Assembly (NCBI RefSeq): GCF_026151205.1
Contig: NC_087077.1
Location: 18,886,975 to 18,950,974, forward strand
DNA from: Bolinopsis microptera
Taxonomy: Eukaryota; Ctenophora; Tentaculata; Lobata; Bolinopsidae
Reading direction: 5' to 3'
DNA: 64,000 nt
Positions 1 through 11,800 of the stretch are shown piece after piece. The notes beneath the pieces are model-generated. The model did not search any database and was not told the origin of the DNA. It saw only the letters and a program-made list of their open reading frames with translations. The number at the start of each line of letters is the position of its first letter. Within the stretch, counting starts at the first letter, position 1. Made by a program: the position numbers and the translations under genes.

Positions 1-1029
1 CTGACGCTCAAGTCGTTTCACCATCGCTGCCAATGCATCGTTTTCGTGTTGTGATGCCAGGAGTTCAGCCTCTCTCTGTTTCAGCCTCTCTGTAAGGTCT
101 GATACTTGGGTGTCATACTGATCTTTTAAGGAAGCTTCTTGAGACAGAGACTGGTGCAGATTGTAGAAAAGCCTCAATGATTGAAGTTCATCCTCTAGTT
201 TTGAGACTTGGTTTTGTGATAAATCTTTAGATTTCTTCACAGCTGATAATTGAGAGTCCAGTTTTACACATTTTTTGAGTGCAGTTTCTTTTTCAAATCT
301 CATTTTATTAAACTCATTATGATTAGGAGTGGATGGCTTACTTTTTGCTTCCATGCTTCTGATAGAGTTTTCAATTTTCTTTAAAATGTCCTCTCCGTTC
401 TTGATGATCAAGTCTTCTTTTTCTATGTCAGCTAGATGCACAAAATTGGTGAATTGGCGGTCATTGGGTTTACTCTCACTAAATGATCCACTATCAACAC
501 TACTTGACATTGTACCTAATGAACAGAGGGAATTTGTGCGCTCTTCTTCCAACATTTGTATCCTGCCATGAAATGATTTTTCTCTTTTAGCCTCAAGAAT
601 CTTCATTCTCTCAATTGCCTCAGAGTGTTTCAGATTAAAGTCCGATCTCATTGTTTTGCGATTACCATCCAGTTTTTCAAGCTGCATTTGTAAATTAAAA
701 ATGTTAGAATGTAATTCTTTATTTTGATTTACAATTTGGTCAACACGCTGAAAGAATCGGTCCTCAGAATCCGGACTTGAATATTTCTCTGTCTGACAAG
801 AGACATCAGAAAGTTTATACAGAGATTCTGAACATTGAACTTGTTTGGAGGAGGTGAGTATGTCACTGCATTTGTGGCAACGAAGTTGATTAACTTGTCT
901 TTCAAGATCATTCTGTTTCTTTAAACTCTGCTCATACTGGTAACGTAAATGCTTGATAGTCTCGTCAGCCTGCAGTATGCTTGCATGAACCAGTTGATCA
1001 AATTCTTCGTCTGAATCATGATCTATCAT
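1..1029 (-). CDS. Coiled-coil protein, N-terminal part (runs off the left edge)
   Basis: Reading the minus strand from the ATG at 1029, all 343 codons to the window edge are open. A TGA lies in frame eight codons upstream (about 1003-1005 bp of coding follow the ATG without a stop), so this is a sensible start. The protein begins MIDHDSDEEFDQLVHAS and is mostly heptad-rich, charged helix with many E, K, Q and L: for example residues 21-45, 120-170 and 255-343. A short CHKC pair lies near residue 56, and a Ser/Asp-rich break near 80-90. No intron is needed, so this is one long exon or the start of a longer gene. Long coiled coils of this type are common in centrosomal, ciliary and cytoskeletal proteins, but I do not recognise the family. 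No catalytic motif is visible. I am confident it is real coding sequence and unsure of any function. Confidence 0.8.
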   Translation of the reverse strand, partial: MIDHDSDEEFDQLVHASILQADETIKHLRYQYEQSLKKQNDLERQVNQLRCHKCSDILTSSKQVQCSESLYKLSDVSCQTEKYSSPDSEDRFFQRVDQIVNQNKELHSNIFNLQMQLEKLDGNRKTMRSDFNLKHSEAIERMKILEAKREKSFHGRIQMLEEERTNSLCSLGTMSSSVDSGSFSESKPNDRQFTNFVHLADIEKEDLIIKNGEDILKKIENSIRSMEAKSKPSTPNHNEFNKMRFEKETALKKCVKLDSQLSAVKKSKDLSQNQVSKLEDELQSLRLFYNLHQSLSQEASLKDQYDTQVSDLTERLKQREAELLASQHENDALAAMVKRLERQ

Positions 1030-2158
1030 GATTTGGCAATAACCAGCTCCTCATCTGTTACCAACAGTCCTTTATCAGCTATGTCATATTATCTTTTGTA
1101 TATTTTAGATCCACCTGTAGAATGATTAAAAATAAAAATAGAATTCAGGAGTATTATAATGATTCGCATGTAAAGAAAAGTTTACTAAAAGGCCACTTTT
1201 CTGTTACAAATTTGGCGTCCAATCAATCAATCAACAAACAACAACAACAAATCAAACAATAATTACAGAAACATCATCTTAGATTAAAAACGTGATATAA
1301 AATTGCACGTTTTCAACTTTGGTAGCCTAGAACTGCTAACCCGATTAAGTAATTGTACTCATGCTTTGTCAGCAGTAAGATCACATCATCAGTTATCTTG
1401 TGTAAAATATATGCTTAAAAATATATGCCTTCGAGCGTCGACTCGAAGGCAACATGACGATTAATTAATTGTACCCTGCAGTTCACTATTAACCATAGTG
1501 CAATCTATATTAATAATCTCAATATATGTATGTGTGTGTGTGAGTGAGTGTGCGTGTGTGGGTAGTTTACGAACGGCTTTTAATTAAGGAAACGGTAAGA
1601 GGCACGTGGCTGGTTTTATGATTTTTGAGTATAGTGCCAACAAAACTCTGACGAAGCCCAAGAGCTTAAGTTTTTTTAAATCGGCCGGTGGTAAGTGGTT
1701 AAATTGATGATTTTGTGACCGAAATGTGATACTTAAGTTTCTCACGTTCTCTTACTCTCTCTCACTCTCTCTCACTCTCTCCCACTCTCTCTCTCTCTCC
1801 CATGACAGATTTGCTATTTAATTAGAAAACTTTGCAGTGGACCACAAGATTGTCTATCAAGTATTACTATTAGATATGTGAGGGGCACTCAGAATTGAAT
1901 TGAGGCACTGAGCGATCTCATACTTTTGCACCGTTTTAACTGCGACAGTGCAATTCATGTTTTCGAATAAGCAGGATTATGCTTTTGCATCTCAAATGCG
2001 ATAATGAAGTTCCGGCCGTAGACCTGGGTTACATTAGTACAATAATAGCTATAAGCTGCATGCCTTGCCATCGGTTAGGTATTCAGTATAACAGTTAAAG
2101 GTGGAGAATCACTGTGTTTTAATGTAAAGTAGTTTACCAGAATTACGTGTTGTGATAG
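1030..2158. other. Intergenic region, likely 5' flank of the coiled-coil gene
   Basis: No convincing coding sequence. It holds a GT-rich microsatellite (about 1527-1562), a CT-rich tract with CTCTCTCA-type units (about 1747-1800) and a small perfect hairpin with arms GCCTTCGAG and CTCGAAGGC (1429-1452). The promoter of the minus-strand coiled-coil gene should lie here, but I cannot place it. Confidence 0.5.
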
Positions 2159-2575
2159 ACAACTTATGAGACCTCCACGACTTTTTATGATCCAGGAGTG
2201 TTGATCAAGTCCAAATCACGTATTATTACAGTGGGTGGCAAAGTTTTGATAGAGATGATAAAAGTTCTAAGCAGATCGAATAGCAGTCTGTGTCTGATAA
2301 AGGACATTACATCGCAGTACCCTTACATGTTAGGAACAAGAGCCACTTCAGTAAATTTGGAGTGTCTCCGCTTGGCGGGTAACAGTCCTCCTTTTCTGAA
2401 CAACAAAAAGTTTAAGATTGTGCATGGACAGGTCATTTTGGCACAATTAAGCAAAGCCTTAAAGCAAAATAAACTTTGGCAAAAATTTGATAAATTTCTT
2501 AATACAATGCAAATAGCGCTCGATTTTACGGACGAAATTAAATGTGACCAGGCTTATGGAAAATATGACCTTTAA
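2159..2575 (+). CDS. Hypothetical ORF or exon of unknown function
   Basis: An open frame runs from a TAG at 2156-2158 to TAA at 2573-2575, 138 codons. No ATG opens it; the first Met codons are internal (about 2255 and 2327), so if it is real it would be a last exon or an internally started protein. The residue mix is plausible for protein (for example ITSQYPYMLGTRATSVNLE and KLWQKFDKFLNTMQIALDF) rather than low complexity. I do not recognise a domain. No nearby upstream exon or clear acceptor was found. It could equally be a chance or decayed frame. Confidence 0.25.
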   Translation, partial: TTYETSTTFYDPGVLIKSKSRIITVGGKVLIEMIKVLSRSNSSLCLIKDITSQYPYMLGTRATSVNLECLRLAGNSPPFLNNKKFKIVHGQVILAQLSKALKQNKLWQKFDKFLNTMQIALDFTDEIKCDQAYGKYDL

Positions 2576-5500
2576 AATAAAATCTGGAATTACATTAAGA
2601 ATTATACTAAAAATTCGAGCGTACTAAATTTTTGAAAACTCTAATTTCGAGAATTGAACAAATAAGTACTCATATCATGGGGTCAGTTATTAAAAACATC
2701 TTGATCGATGTATTTTGAATAACGTTAATCGTGGCTTTTGCCGCGCCAGGGTAAAAGCGGAAGCGGTTAAATTTGACCGTTCTGTGCACATGCTTATACG
2801 TTTTTGTTCTATGATAAAGCTGTACTGGGATTTTGTCATACGTTGTATGACCCGCCGCGCACGAGTGCGTGGCTCCCACTGTTTCGTAAGAACAATAAAG
2901 TGAAACGACCGTGGGGGTCACGACGTGAAACAACTGGGATTGTGAAAGTAAGTTATACCAACGTATTTTTACGCTGATTTCGAATAAGACCTATTAGTAT
3001 TACAGTATTACTGATTACATAGCACGAAAATCATTTCTTGACGAGTTATGACCAAATAACCATTTTTGTCAAACGCGCGCACGTGACAGGCTTGTAAAAC
3101 GCGAACGGTAAATAATATTTGAGCTGTTTGTATTTTAGGATTTGAGTTAGTTTTGGTTTTAAAGTAACTGTGAAGATAATATAAAGATTTGAAGTACAAG
3201 TTAATGTGCACCTTAACGTTAAATACTTTATTTGGGGACCCCAGGCTATTATATTTATGTTCATAATCATAGAATATAGATTATGCAGAATATATGACAG
3301 GCTGAGCGCCGCCCAGTAATAAATACTCACCATTAAAATCGAAATCAGCATTTACAAATGTACACTTATTAGGAAAAAAATTCTAGGAAAAACTGTTTGT
3401 TAGGTAAACTGTTTGTATTTATATTGTAAGTGACATTGTATAATTCTGAAACGGATTTCAAAACTTATTCCGGGGTAGTGTGTGGCCGTGGGCAGTTACT
3501 TTTGTATATAAACCTTGGACCCAACTTAATGCGTGCTTTGCATTTGACACAGTAGAACAAATACAACCTAACAAATATAATTACAACGAATATTAGATAA
3601 TCAACTTTTTTATAATGTTAACATTCAAATAAAACGTTAATCATTTTAATTCTTTTGTCATTTCTATGTGATCATGTTGTATCCTTGTATCATAGGTGCT
3701 ATGCATGATGTTTTGTTTTATTATGTGATACACCAAAATCACATTATGTGTGCTGTGCTTTTACATATTGGTATTCAAAAAGCCACCAGTATGTAAATAA
3801 CCCAAACAAACAAAATTTTAACCGTATCAAGTATTAAATATTTAGTAACTTTATTACTAGCGATCATGACCTGATTGTTGAACAGTGTTCGACTGAATGC
3901 TTGAGATGTGACATTGTAATTCGTTTCTCATACGACATGTGAATACCAAGATAGGATTTTGGAGCATGATGTATAATTTTTGGAGCCTTACCACTTACGA
4001 GGTTTTCCGAAAATTATTAAGGACTGACGACTGTCAGTTGAAACAGCTATGTCAGCTAAAACAGTTATATTCACTAGCAGGAACCCGTCTTACTATAAAG
4101 TGGTGTCAAGACTCAAGAGACTAAAATAATTATTACCTTTTTAATTCGCGTTTTTGACACCACTTGGGGGTCCAAATTTTGGGCACTAAAATTCTTATTC
4201 CTTGGCCAATTTTATATTTTTTCATACTGATTTGAAGGCCATTAAAGCATTTGACCCAGTCAAAAAAGTTTCAGTTGTATATCTTTTACGGTTTTTGAGG
4301 AAAGTCCCGTTAAAGTTGATGCCGTGGTGTCAGTAAAATGGCACGGAACCATATATATCGTCTCGCTTTATATATAGTAAGATTATACTTATCTTATCTC
4401 TGAAAATGTAAACTATCAGTTTTATGGACATATTCTTGGTTACATGATTGTTATTCGCCATTCTCTGAATTGTATTTTCAGAGGCATTGTTGCTTGAAGT
4501 AATAGAAGTAGGTTTGCTTGAGTGGATCCAATTTGATATGATTTAAATGTTTGTTATTGGTTTCATCACCTCCCTTTTTACAACTGTTGGATTGTTATTC
4601 CCTAGTAATTTTCATCTCAAGTTTTGATTTTTGATTGAATGTCTTTTTGTTCAAGAAACTATTCTTTAGTTTTTACATACATCTAAAGTATGTGCGGGGG
4701 GGCGCCATCTGTGGGGGGCGCAAAATCGTCGTTTGAATATGGGACAATTTTGAAAAACTTAACTGAGGTACTAGCAAAACTGCACGTTTGATTCTATGCA
4801 TAATTTGAGAGGCTGTGAATCGAACATTTCAAAAAGCCTTAATGTTACGACTGTTCCAAGTTTAAGTTTCCAGTTAATTGAATATCAAGTCAGTGGCGTA
4901 ACGAGTAATGATAATAGTGGTTTATTACCCATTGTTGACATTTAATAGTAATCTATGATATTGTCTCCATGTTTATTAGCACACAAGCCAGGTGTACTGA
5001 ATAATGCAAAAAACAATTTCCCCATTTAAATTAATTAGAGACACAATTAAGGCTGATTTGGTATATTTTAAAATATCGTTTAAAATAAGTATACATACAT
5101 GATACACCATAGATAGTGAGCTGCTTTAAACAATCGATAAGTCAATCAGCTGATCACATTTATTATATCAAAATTGTACAGCTTCAATAGATCGTGTAAG
5201 CTTAACATACTGTTTGCTGTGAGGCATGGTTACACCCACAAAAAATCGCCCCATTCAGCTATACTATGTACACTGGACTGAATTGTGCCAATTTGTTTTG
5301 TAAATATCATAGAAATGGTTAATCTTCCTTAATGTAGGAAGAAATAGATCCCAATCATTTTATAGCACACATGTTGTGATGTTGGATTATAATGGGGATT
5401 TCATTTAATATTAACAAAAACTTGAGATTATTTTAGACACACTAAACATCTGTTACAAAATAAGGCTCATTACCGTCGTTTAATTAGTTATTTTATCTAT

Positions 5501-6288
5501 TGCAATATCCAGACAACTCCTAAACTAGGAACCGCAAATTGGTGGAGGTCTGCACTATTATCCTGGTGTTGCTCAACAATTAGTCTCCTCTCAGTTCAAT
5601 AATTGGCATCGCAGGAATGCTGCGTGGTTGCACAGTATAACACAAACTGTTTTTAAGGCAACAGTCTGCGTCGGTCAGGGAAAAGAAGATGAAGAGCAAA
5701 GTTTTCATCCTGGTGGGACCAGCCACGGTTATCTCGCTGGTATTATACACAATCTGTCTCAATCCACAGGACTTATTGTCAAATATTTCTGTCTTCAAAA
5801 TTCTTTGTCTTGTAACATCATTACATGGTACCAGTCGTGCATGACACTGTTTCCACAAGTTAATGATCCATTGCCATTCATAAGTCATACCAACTATTTC
5901 TGTCTATTGTTTGTTGAACTGCTAGGCTGCTTCAAGCCTAATTCTATTTACTGATGTTCTGCAGCCCATTGTCCACTACATGATCTCTCTGACACCTTTA
6001 CTCCCGCTGCCCTATTTATATTGGTTAATGTTAACACGTAGTATTGGTGAAACTATTGATGAAACTATTTGGCTGAGAGCCAAACAAGAGTACCAGCTCT
6101 GACTGCATATGTAACATTAAAGTAAATTTGTAAATGTGCAATAGTATACGTCATAATATAGTACACTACATATATTAATAATATGTAGTATTAATATATA
6201 ATAAAACAGCTTATAATTATTCATTAGTTGTTGCTTGGTTCCCCGGGAAATTGCTCTCCTGACAATCAGTATCATTTCAAACAAGTGA
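2576..6288. other. Intergenic region without recognisable genes
   Basis: AT-rich sequence with several short open frames on both strands that overlap each other and show no domain, no start context and no splice structure. One G-rich patch (about 4694-4722) and an AT-rich inverted repeat (about 6166-6190) are the only local oddities. The promoter and any 5' exon of the thioredoxin-like gene at 6437 should be near the right end. Confidence 0.5.
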
Positions 6289-6394
6289 AACACTCGAAAT
6301 ATGCGGAGAGACTAATAGTTTCACGGTAAAGTCAGTTCTATGACTATACCATATTACCATGAAATGGTTCGTCTGCCCGCCAATTTCGAGTGTT
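6289..6394. repeat. Long imperfect hairpin just upstream of the thioredoxin-like gene
   Basis: The 12-bp ends AACACTCGAAAT and ATTTCGAGTGTT are perfectly complementary. Moving inwards, GCGGAGAGAC faces GTCTGCCCGC (8 of 10 paired) and TTTCACGGTAA faces TTACCATGAAA (10 of 11), around a loop of about 25 nt. The whole structure is 106 bp, the size of a pre-miRNA or a very small foldback MITE. It ends 42 bp before the start codon at 6437. Confidence 0.55.
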
Positions 6395-6436
6395 ACTATT
6401 AATTTTAAATAATACAACTACCTACACAGTAATGCT

Positions 6437-8880
6437 ATGATTGAGGATATTGAGTCTCAAGAACATTATGAGAGTGTTGTGGATGAAGTCAGAGGTGAGA
6501 GGATCATGATGGTCATGTTCTACGCTAACTGGTGAGTCATCTTCATATCACGTTTCAAACTGGTGAGTCATCTTCATATCACTTTCGTTTCAAACTGGTG
6601 AGTCATCTTCATATCACTTTCGTTTCAAACTGGTGAGTCATCTTCATATCACTTTCGTTTCAAACTGGTGAGTCATCTTCATATCACTTTCGTTTCAAAC
6701 TGGTGGGTCATCTTCATATCACTTTCGTTTCAAACTGGTGAGTCATCTTCATATCACTTTCGTTTCAAACTGGTGAGTCATCTTCATATCACTTTCGTTT
6801 CAAAATGGTGAGTCATCTTCATATCACTTTAGTTTCAAACTGGTGAGTCATCTTCATATCACTTTCGTTTCAAACTGGTGAGTCATCTTCATATCACTTT
6901 ATTTTCAAACTAGTGAGTCATCTTCATATCACTTTCGTTACAAACTGGTGAGTCATCTTCATATCACTTTCGTTTCAAACTGGTGAGTCATCTTCATATC
7001 ACTTTCGTTTCAAACTGGTGAGTCATCTTCATAACACTTTATTTTCGTAGTTTATGATTTAGATAAACCCAATGGGAATATGATACTACATTGAAAGAAT
7101 TTTTAGTACACATTTTTTCACACAAACCTAAACTCTAGTCATAGCAAAATACATTTTTGAATTTTATGTAATACAATAATACCTTCGCTTTTGAGGGCTA
7201 CGCGTGATAATTTGCGGCCCGAAGAAGCGGAGGTATTATTTGCTATAACTATTGACGGTGGCTCGTGTAAGATGTGTAATGTGATACGTGCGCATGATAC
7301 AATATAGTGTGTAATATATAGTGCGCCACTGTTATTTGTTTTGAAACTTCCCGCCAGCCAGTCTGAGGTGACTCCCAGTATGTGCTGATAATACCTTCGG
7401 TTCCTTGCAGGAAAAATCTGCAAATTATCAGCTCTCATTGTCGAAGAGTTTTAGTGCATATAATTCCCGGAAATAGTTATAATGCAATAATTGTATACTA
7501 ACATAATATGTACCAATTTTAGCCTGAAGATGGTGTTGACGCCGAAAATTTGCCTACATTCTTGACTTCCTGTTTCATTTGTCCTTGTCTCTTCTAACCG
7601 GGTATTGTCCAACTATCAACATTTTTTAATGTATGAGTACAGCTAATTTTGACGTGGTTCTCCCGCTGCCCATACCTGCGCTAATGTAAATTACTCACAA
7701 TTAGTAACTAATTCGGTGTATCATTCATCACGATCGTATCTATGAATTTCACAGAAAAACTATCGATTAAACTTATGCGAAAAAATCCGGGAAAATTTTT
7801 GTACTAAATTTAAAATTGCGCATTAAATTTAATCTGGAATTCGATATTTTACTGAGTAACCCAGTCCAGAGTCACGTGTGATGATTAAATAATTATTACC
7901 GAGTAGAGCAATCTTTGCAATTATCAATTATTGTCATGGTTATTAATTTCTCGTTTAATTAAATATTAAATATTAAATATTAAAATTAAATCTTTATTAA
8001 CTTTTGTTTTATTAATTGATTTTATCCATCCGATAATTCGTCTCATTGTGATTAGAGGATGGTTAAAATCAATTAAACGAGATATTAATGAATTGTGTAT
8101 TAAGGCTGATGACTGATAATATTACAGGTGTGGTCCATATAAATGTTCACTACCACATGTCACGAGGCTAGCGGGAGAAATGAAAGACAAGTGTACTTTC
8201 TACAAGGTTTGTTGTTGTTTAAAGGGTATTTTAGTCATTTCAGAAACCACGGTGAAATTTGCAAGCACTAAAAAATGGAGTGATTCAACTTGTGAAGATT
8301 GATGACGTCAAATTTATTATTATTATAAGCACACATGTCACATAGTCATTAATCACATACAATGACACATAATAACCTCATCGAGTGGTAATTTCAGTTA
8401 AATGTGACGGATCACGAGGAGTTGGTAAAGCTTTGTAGAATTTTCGTGTTACCAACGTATCTTGTGTGTGCTGATGGAAAGGTAACCTAAATTAGTAATA
8501 CAATTCAAAAACCTAAATTATTAATACAAAGAAGGCACTATCAAAACAGTCTCAATATAATGTATAAAAGGGATCACGATTGCTGAAATCTTCTCTGACC
8601 CAGTTAACCATTTGGCCAATCATTTCTCCGATATAATTTGACATTAAGTATTATTACGAGTTCCTGTTATTTATTCTCCATCTGTCAGGTGATAGACATG
8701 TTGGTGGCCCCAGGGCTGGAGAAACTCCGAAACAAGATTGACTACCATCAGAAACAACACCGCAGACAACTCCTTCACAGACACAGATACCACAGGTCTG
8801 CGTACGAGGGTAACTACTGCAGGGAGGTTGTAGCTGATGCTCCTCTGACGTATCCGATCAACAAAGGACACGTGATGTGA
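6437..8880 (+). CDS. Thioredoxin-like protein with altered active site (4 exons)
   Basis: Exons 6437-6531, 8128-8206, 8398-8481 and 8689-8880 join with GT-AG junctions and consistent phases (2, 0, 0) to give 149 codons plus TGA. Thioredoxins are small redox proteins that reduce disulfides with a WCGPC motif. Here residues 24-40 read MVMFYANWCGPYKCSLP: the strand before the site, the WCGP and the following helix are clear, but the resolving Cys is Tyr and a Cys appears two residues later. The cis-proline loop is kept (FVLPTYLV). A basic, His-rich tail (KQQHRRQLLHRHRYHRS) and about 25 further residues follow the domain, so it is longer than the ~105 aa of classical thioredoxin. No signal peptide is seen, so it is probably cytosolic. 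The start is the first ATG of the open frame; CTACACAG just before it could be a splice or spliced-leader acceptor. It may act as a monothiol reductase, a binding protein or an inactive homologue. Confidence 0.85.
6527..7047. repeat. 35-bp minisatellite made of copies of the exon 1 splice donor
   Basis: Fifteen head-to-tail copies of a 35-bp unit containing TGGTGAGTCATCTTCATATC start exactly at the exon 1/intron 1 junction of the thioredoxin-like gene. The first copy contains the authentic donor (ACTG|GTGAGT) and lacks a few bases; later copies differ by single changes. Almost every copy keeps the full GTGAGT donor consensus. Using any downstream donor would keep TGG TGA in the mRNA and stop translation at once. 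Confidence 0.95.
7942..8089. repeat. Foldback (MITE-like) inverted repeat in intron 1
   Basis: The right arm 8057-8089 is the reverse complement of two blocks on the left: 7942-7960 (18 of 19 paired) and 8011-8031 (about 19 of 20 paired). The blocks are separated by an AAATATT-rich insertion of about 50 bp. This looks like a small foldback element interrupted in one arm. Confidence 0.55.
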
Positions 8881-11800
8881 CGTCATCGTAATTCATGACG
8901 TCATCAAATTTGGTGATGTCACTATTTGTGATACAACAATGCGGTGACATCAAATTCATGAAACTATTCCATGTTTTCTTTTCATGATAGGTTTATTGAG
9001 CATGATTTTGGTGACAGCGAAATTTCTCGCCGGTATATTGTCGTTCAGGACGTCCGGGAAGAGCTAGCTCAATAAAAATCCGGAAATATTATTCAAACAC
9101 AACTGCAAGATGGTTGTATTTATGTAAATCAGTGGAAAATATGATGCATTAGACACTGCTTGACGCAAATATATTTTTAACTGAAGTCTGAAATCTGAAT
9201 GGTAGACCAGGTTTGAGATCAAAGTTGGACCGATGTTGTTTTACAGTGTGAAATAGGTTAAATATGTGAAATATGTGGAATGTTTCTAATTCCTCGCATG
9301 CCGCTCTGACGAAACACGTGGCATGTTCTAGAAATTACCACAATTAACTCGTTTCTATTTTGTTTTTTTCTTTAACTAGACCAAACAAACGCTTTGCTTT
9401 TTTCACTACAGTAGAAAAAGAATCGATTTTATATTGAGGAACTGTTGTAAGTTGTTGGTTTGTTTTTTTTTTCGTTTATAAAATTTCTAAAGTTTTGTTT
9501 GCCTAAATCTGAAAGGTGATATTTAAGCTTCATAGTCGAATGTTACAATGAGTGATTTGTGAATTGTTATACAGTAAAACCCCGATTTGTTCTACCCCGA
9601 GGCCCGAATCCCCTAAACAACGATTTACCACTACTCTTCCCTTTCCCCCAACATTTTGGAAAAAGGTCTAATCGTTTAGTTTGATAGATCCTTTGAAATA
9701 CGACTTATTAATGGGTCCTTGATGAGCTTGTCAGGCTTGTAACTCCAACTAATTGGCCCTTACTTGAGTGCTTGTGAACCATAACTATTGGGAACCAGTA
9801 CTAAGTACTGTTCGGAGAGGAACCATGTCATCTGATTTTCATCCCGATTTACCGAGCTATTTTTCCTCCGCCAAAGTGTGCGGAAAATTGGGTTTTTACT
9901 CTATTGGAGTTTTACTGTATATGCTGAATGAGGTTAATGAACGTTTTGTTTGTCTGATATCGAAAAGTCGTTTTTTGATTAAATGGTTGGACAACATAAT
10001 TTGATTTCTTTGTGACTTTTGAAAAGTAGACGCATCTTCGCGTATATATAATGTAGATTTTAGACTCACTTTTAAATAGGTTTTAAATGAAGACCATTAC
10101 TTTAAATAACGATTTATTTGTTCAATACATTTAAATACTGAGTTCTTATTTATTAGATAATACAATGAATTGATAGTCAATCAATCATATGTCAAAGCAT
10201 TGCTGTAATACTAATATTGGACAAATTCACGATAGGAAATAAGGGTTAATCGGTCATCGAATCAAAACTTACTGGTTACTCTGATCAATCTAATGACAAA
10301 GTTGAGTTATTAAAAGTTAATTCATTACAATTACATTACTTGTCACATATCTGAGTAACCTACACTTTGCACACCAGATCTGGTTACTTTAGATAGAGCT
10401 GACTAGAGCAGTGTAACTTAGAATTTGTTTACAGTCTGCCGAATAGGAGGAGGAAAAGCAATTTAAATCTAATATTAAATATTTAAATATTAAAAATATG
10501 GTTTCCTACAACAATCACAGTCACTCATTTTTATTTATTCGGTTCAGCTCAGTAAAATTGTTCCGGGTATAAGTTATTGAAAAGTAATGTAATCAGTAAT
10601 GTAGACGGAGGGTTATTAAATACATTGATGAAAAAAGTGAGCGTGGCAGGGGGGGGGGTGCTTCCGGTTGGAGTTGATGCTTCAAACATTTTTTGGTAGT
10701 TATTTGGCCTAAGGAACAACAGATAAGCCTATTGCCACAACTATTTGATAATATTTTTGTTTTATGAACCGGGCTAGTTACCAGCTTGGTAGTACGACTA
10801 CTAGTCTAGAACAGTCTAGATTACTAGTCTAGAACAGTCTAGATCACTCAGCTTGTTTATATCGGTTTTGCACCTTGGCTCAGGCTAATCGTTGAAGCGC
10901 AGTCACGCCATTAGGTCATTAATTTAATAACGTCAGCAGATTCGGCAGAACCGATATTTACACCATTTTCCTTGGTGCACCGTCAGAAAGACTGCACTAA
11001 TTGGTTTTCAAACACTAAATACTGCGTGGTTAATAACTAATGACCACTTAATGGTCATTTAGCTATCGCTAGTTTGGCACTCCCAGGGCCAGAGCAGGTA
11101 TATTGTAGATAAAACCACCCGGTCTAAACATCACAATATCTCACAATACACTGACAATACACTGACAATGTATTTCAGATCATGGTGAGAGCTAAACAGC
11201 AGCTGCTTTTTATATTACTTCAGAAGAAATAGGGTTCCGGGGGTTTACATCTCACTAACATTCGGCCTGTACTCATGACATGCTTCTTATTGAGGCAGCA
11301 CCATGGTGAGGCATTGCTACAACTGTGGAGAAGGATTACATATGATCTGGAAGTAAGCTGTGATCTTTTTATCTTGTAGATGTGAGGGATGTGAGCGATG
11401 TTATTTAAGATATTGCAGATTAATTGACTGGCTAGGTGATGCGGTCTGTTTGAATATAGTGCTACAATGTTATAGTGCTACAATGTTTTAATGAAACGAT
11501 AAATCGCATTTTTTCGAGTGCTAACTGCTAAATGTCGCGACCTTGTTATTACATGGTAGTCGTTATTTTGGCAAAATTCATGATGAATACTGTGAATTAG
11601 TATGTTTGCAATCACAATTTATGTACATACATATGTAATACGTCATTCATTAATTGGCTGGATGTGAACGGTATAATTTCCGTCGTAAATTATTCCCTAA
11701 CTTAGCTTATCATCTTCAATACGAGGTCAATTAGTAATATTATGATGGCAATTAGTAATGTGTCGGCACGATTATTTTATATGCCGGCCTTTTTTCTGTT

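Noticed and set aside
2670-3351. Several ORFs of 60-100 codons on both strands
   Set aside because: Mutually overlapping, no domain, no start or splice context.
5580-5954. Overlapping ~100-codon ORFs on both strands, one with a signal-like MKTLLFIFFSL segment
   Set aside because: The signal-like Met is internal to the frame, no splice sites fit, and the opposite strand is equally open. Probably chance.
6527-7047. CRISPR-like direct repeats
   Set aside because: The 35-bp units are directly adjacent with no spacers and lie in a eukaryotic intron.
11312-11354. Short HCYNCGEGLH segment resembling a zinc knuckle
   Set aside because: Only two Cys and one His in the right spacing; the last Cys is absent and the frame stops at once.
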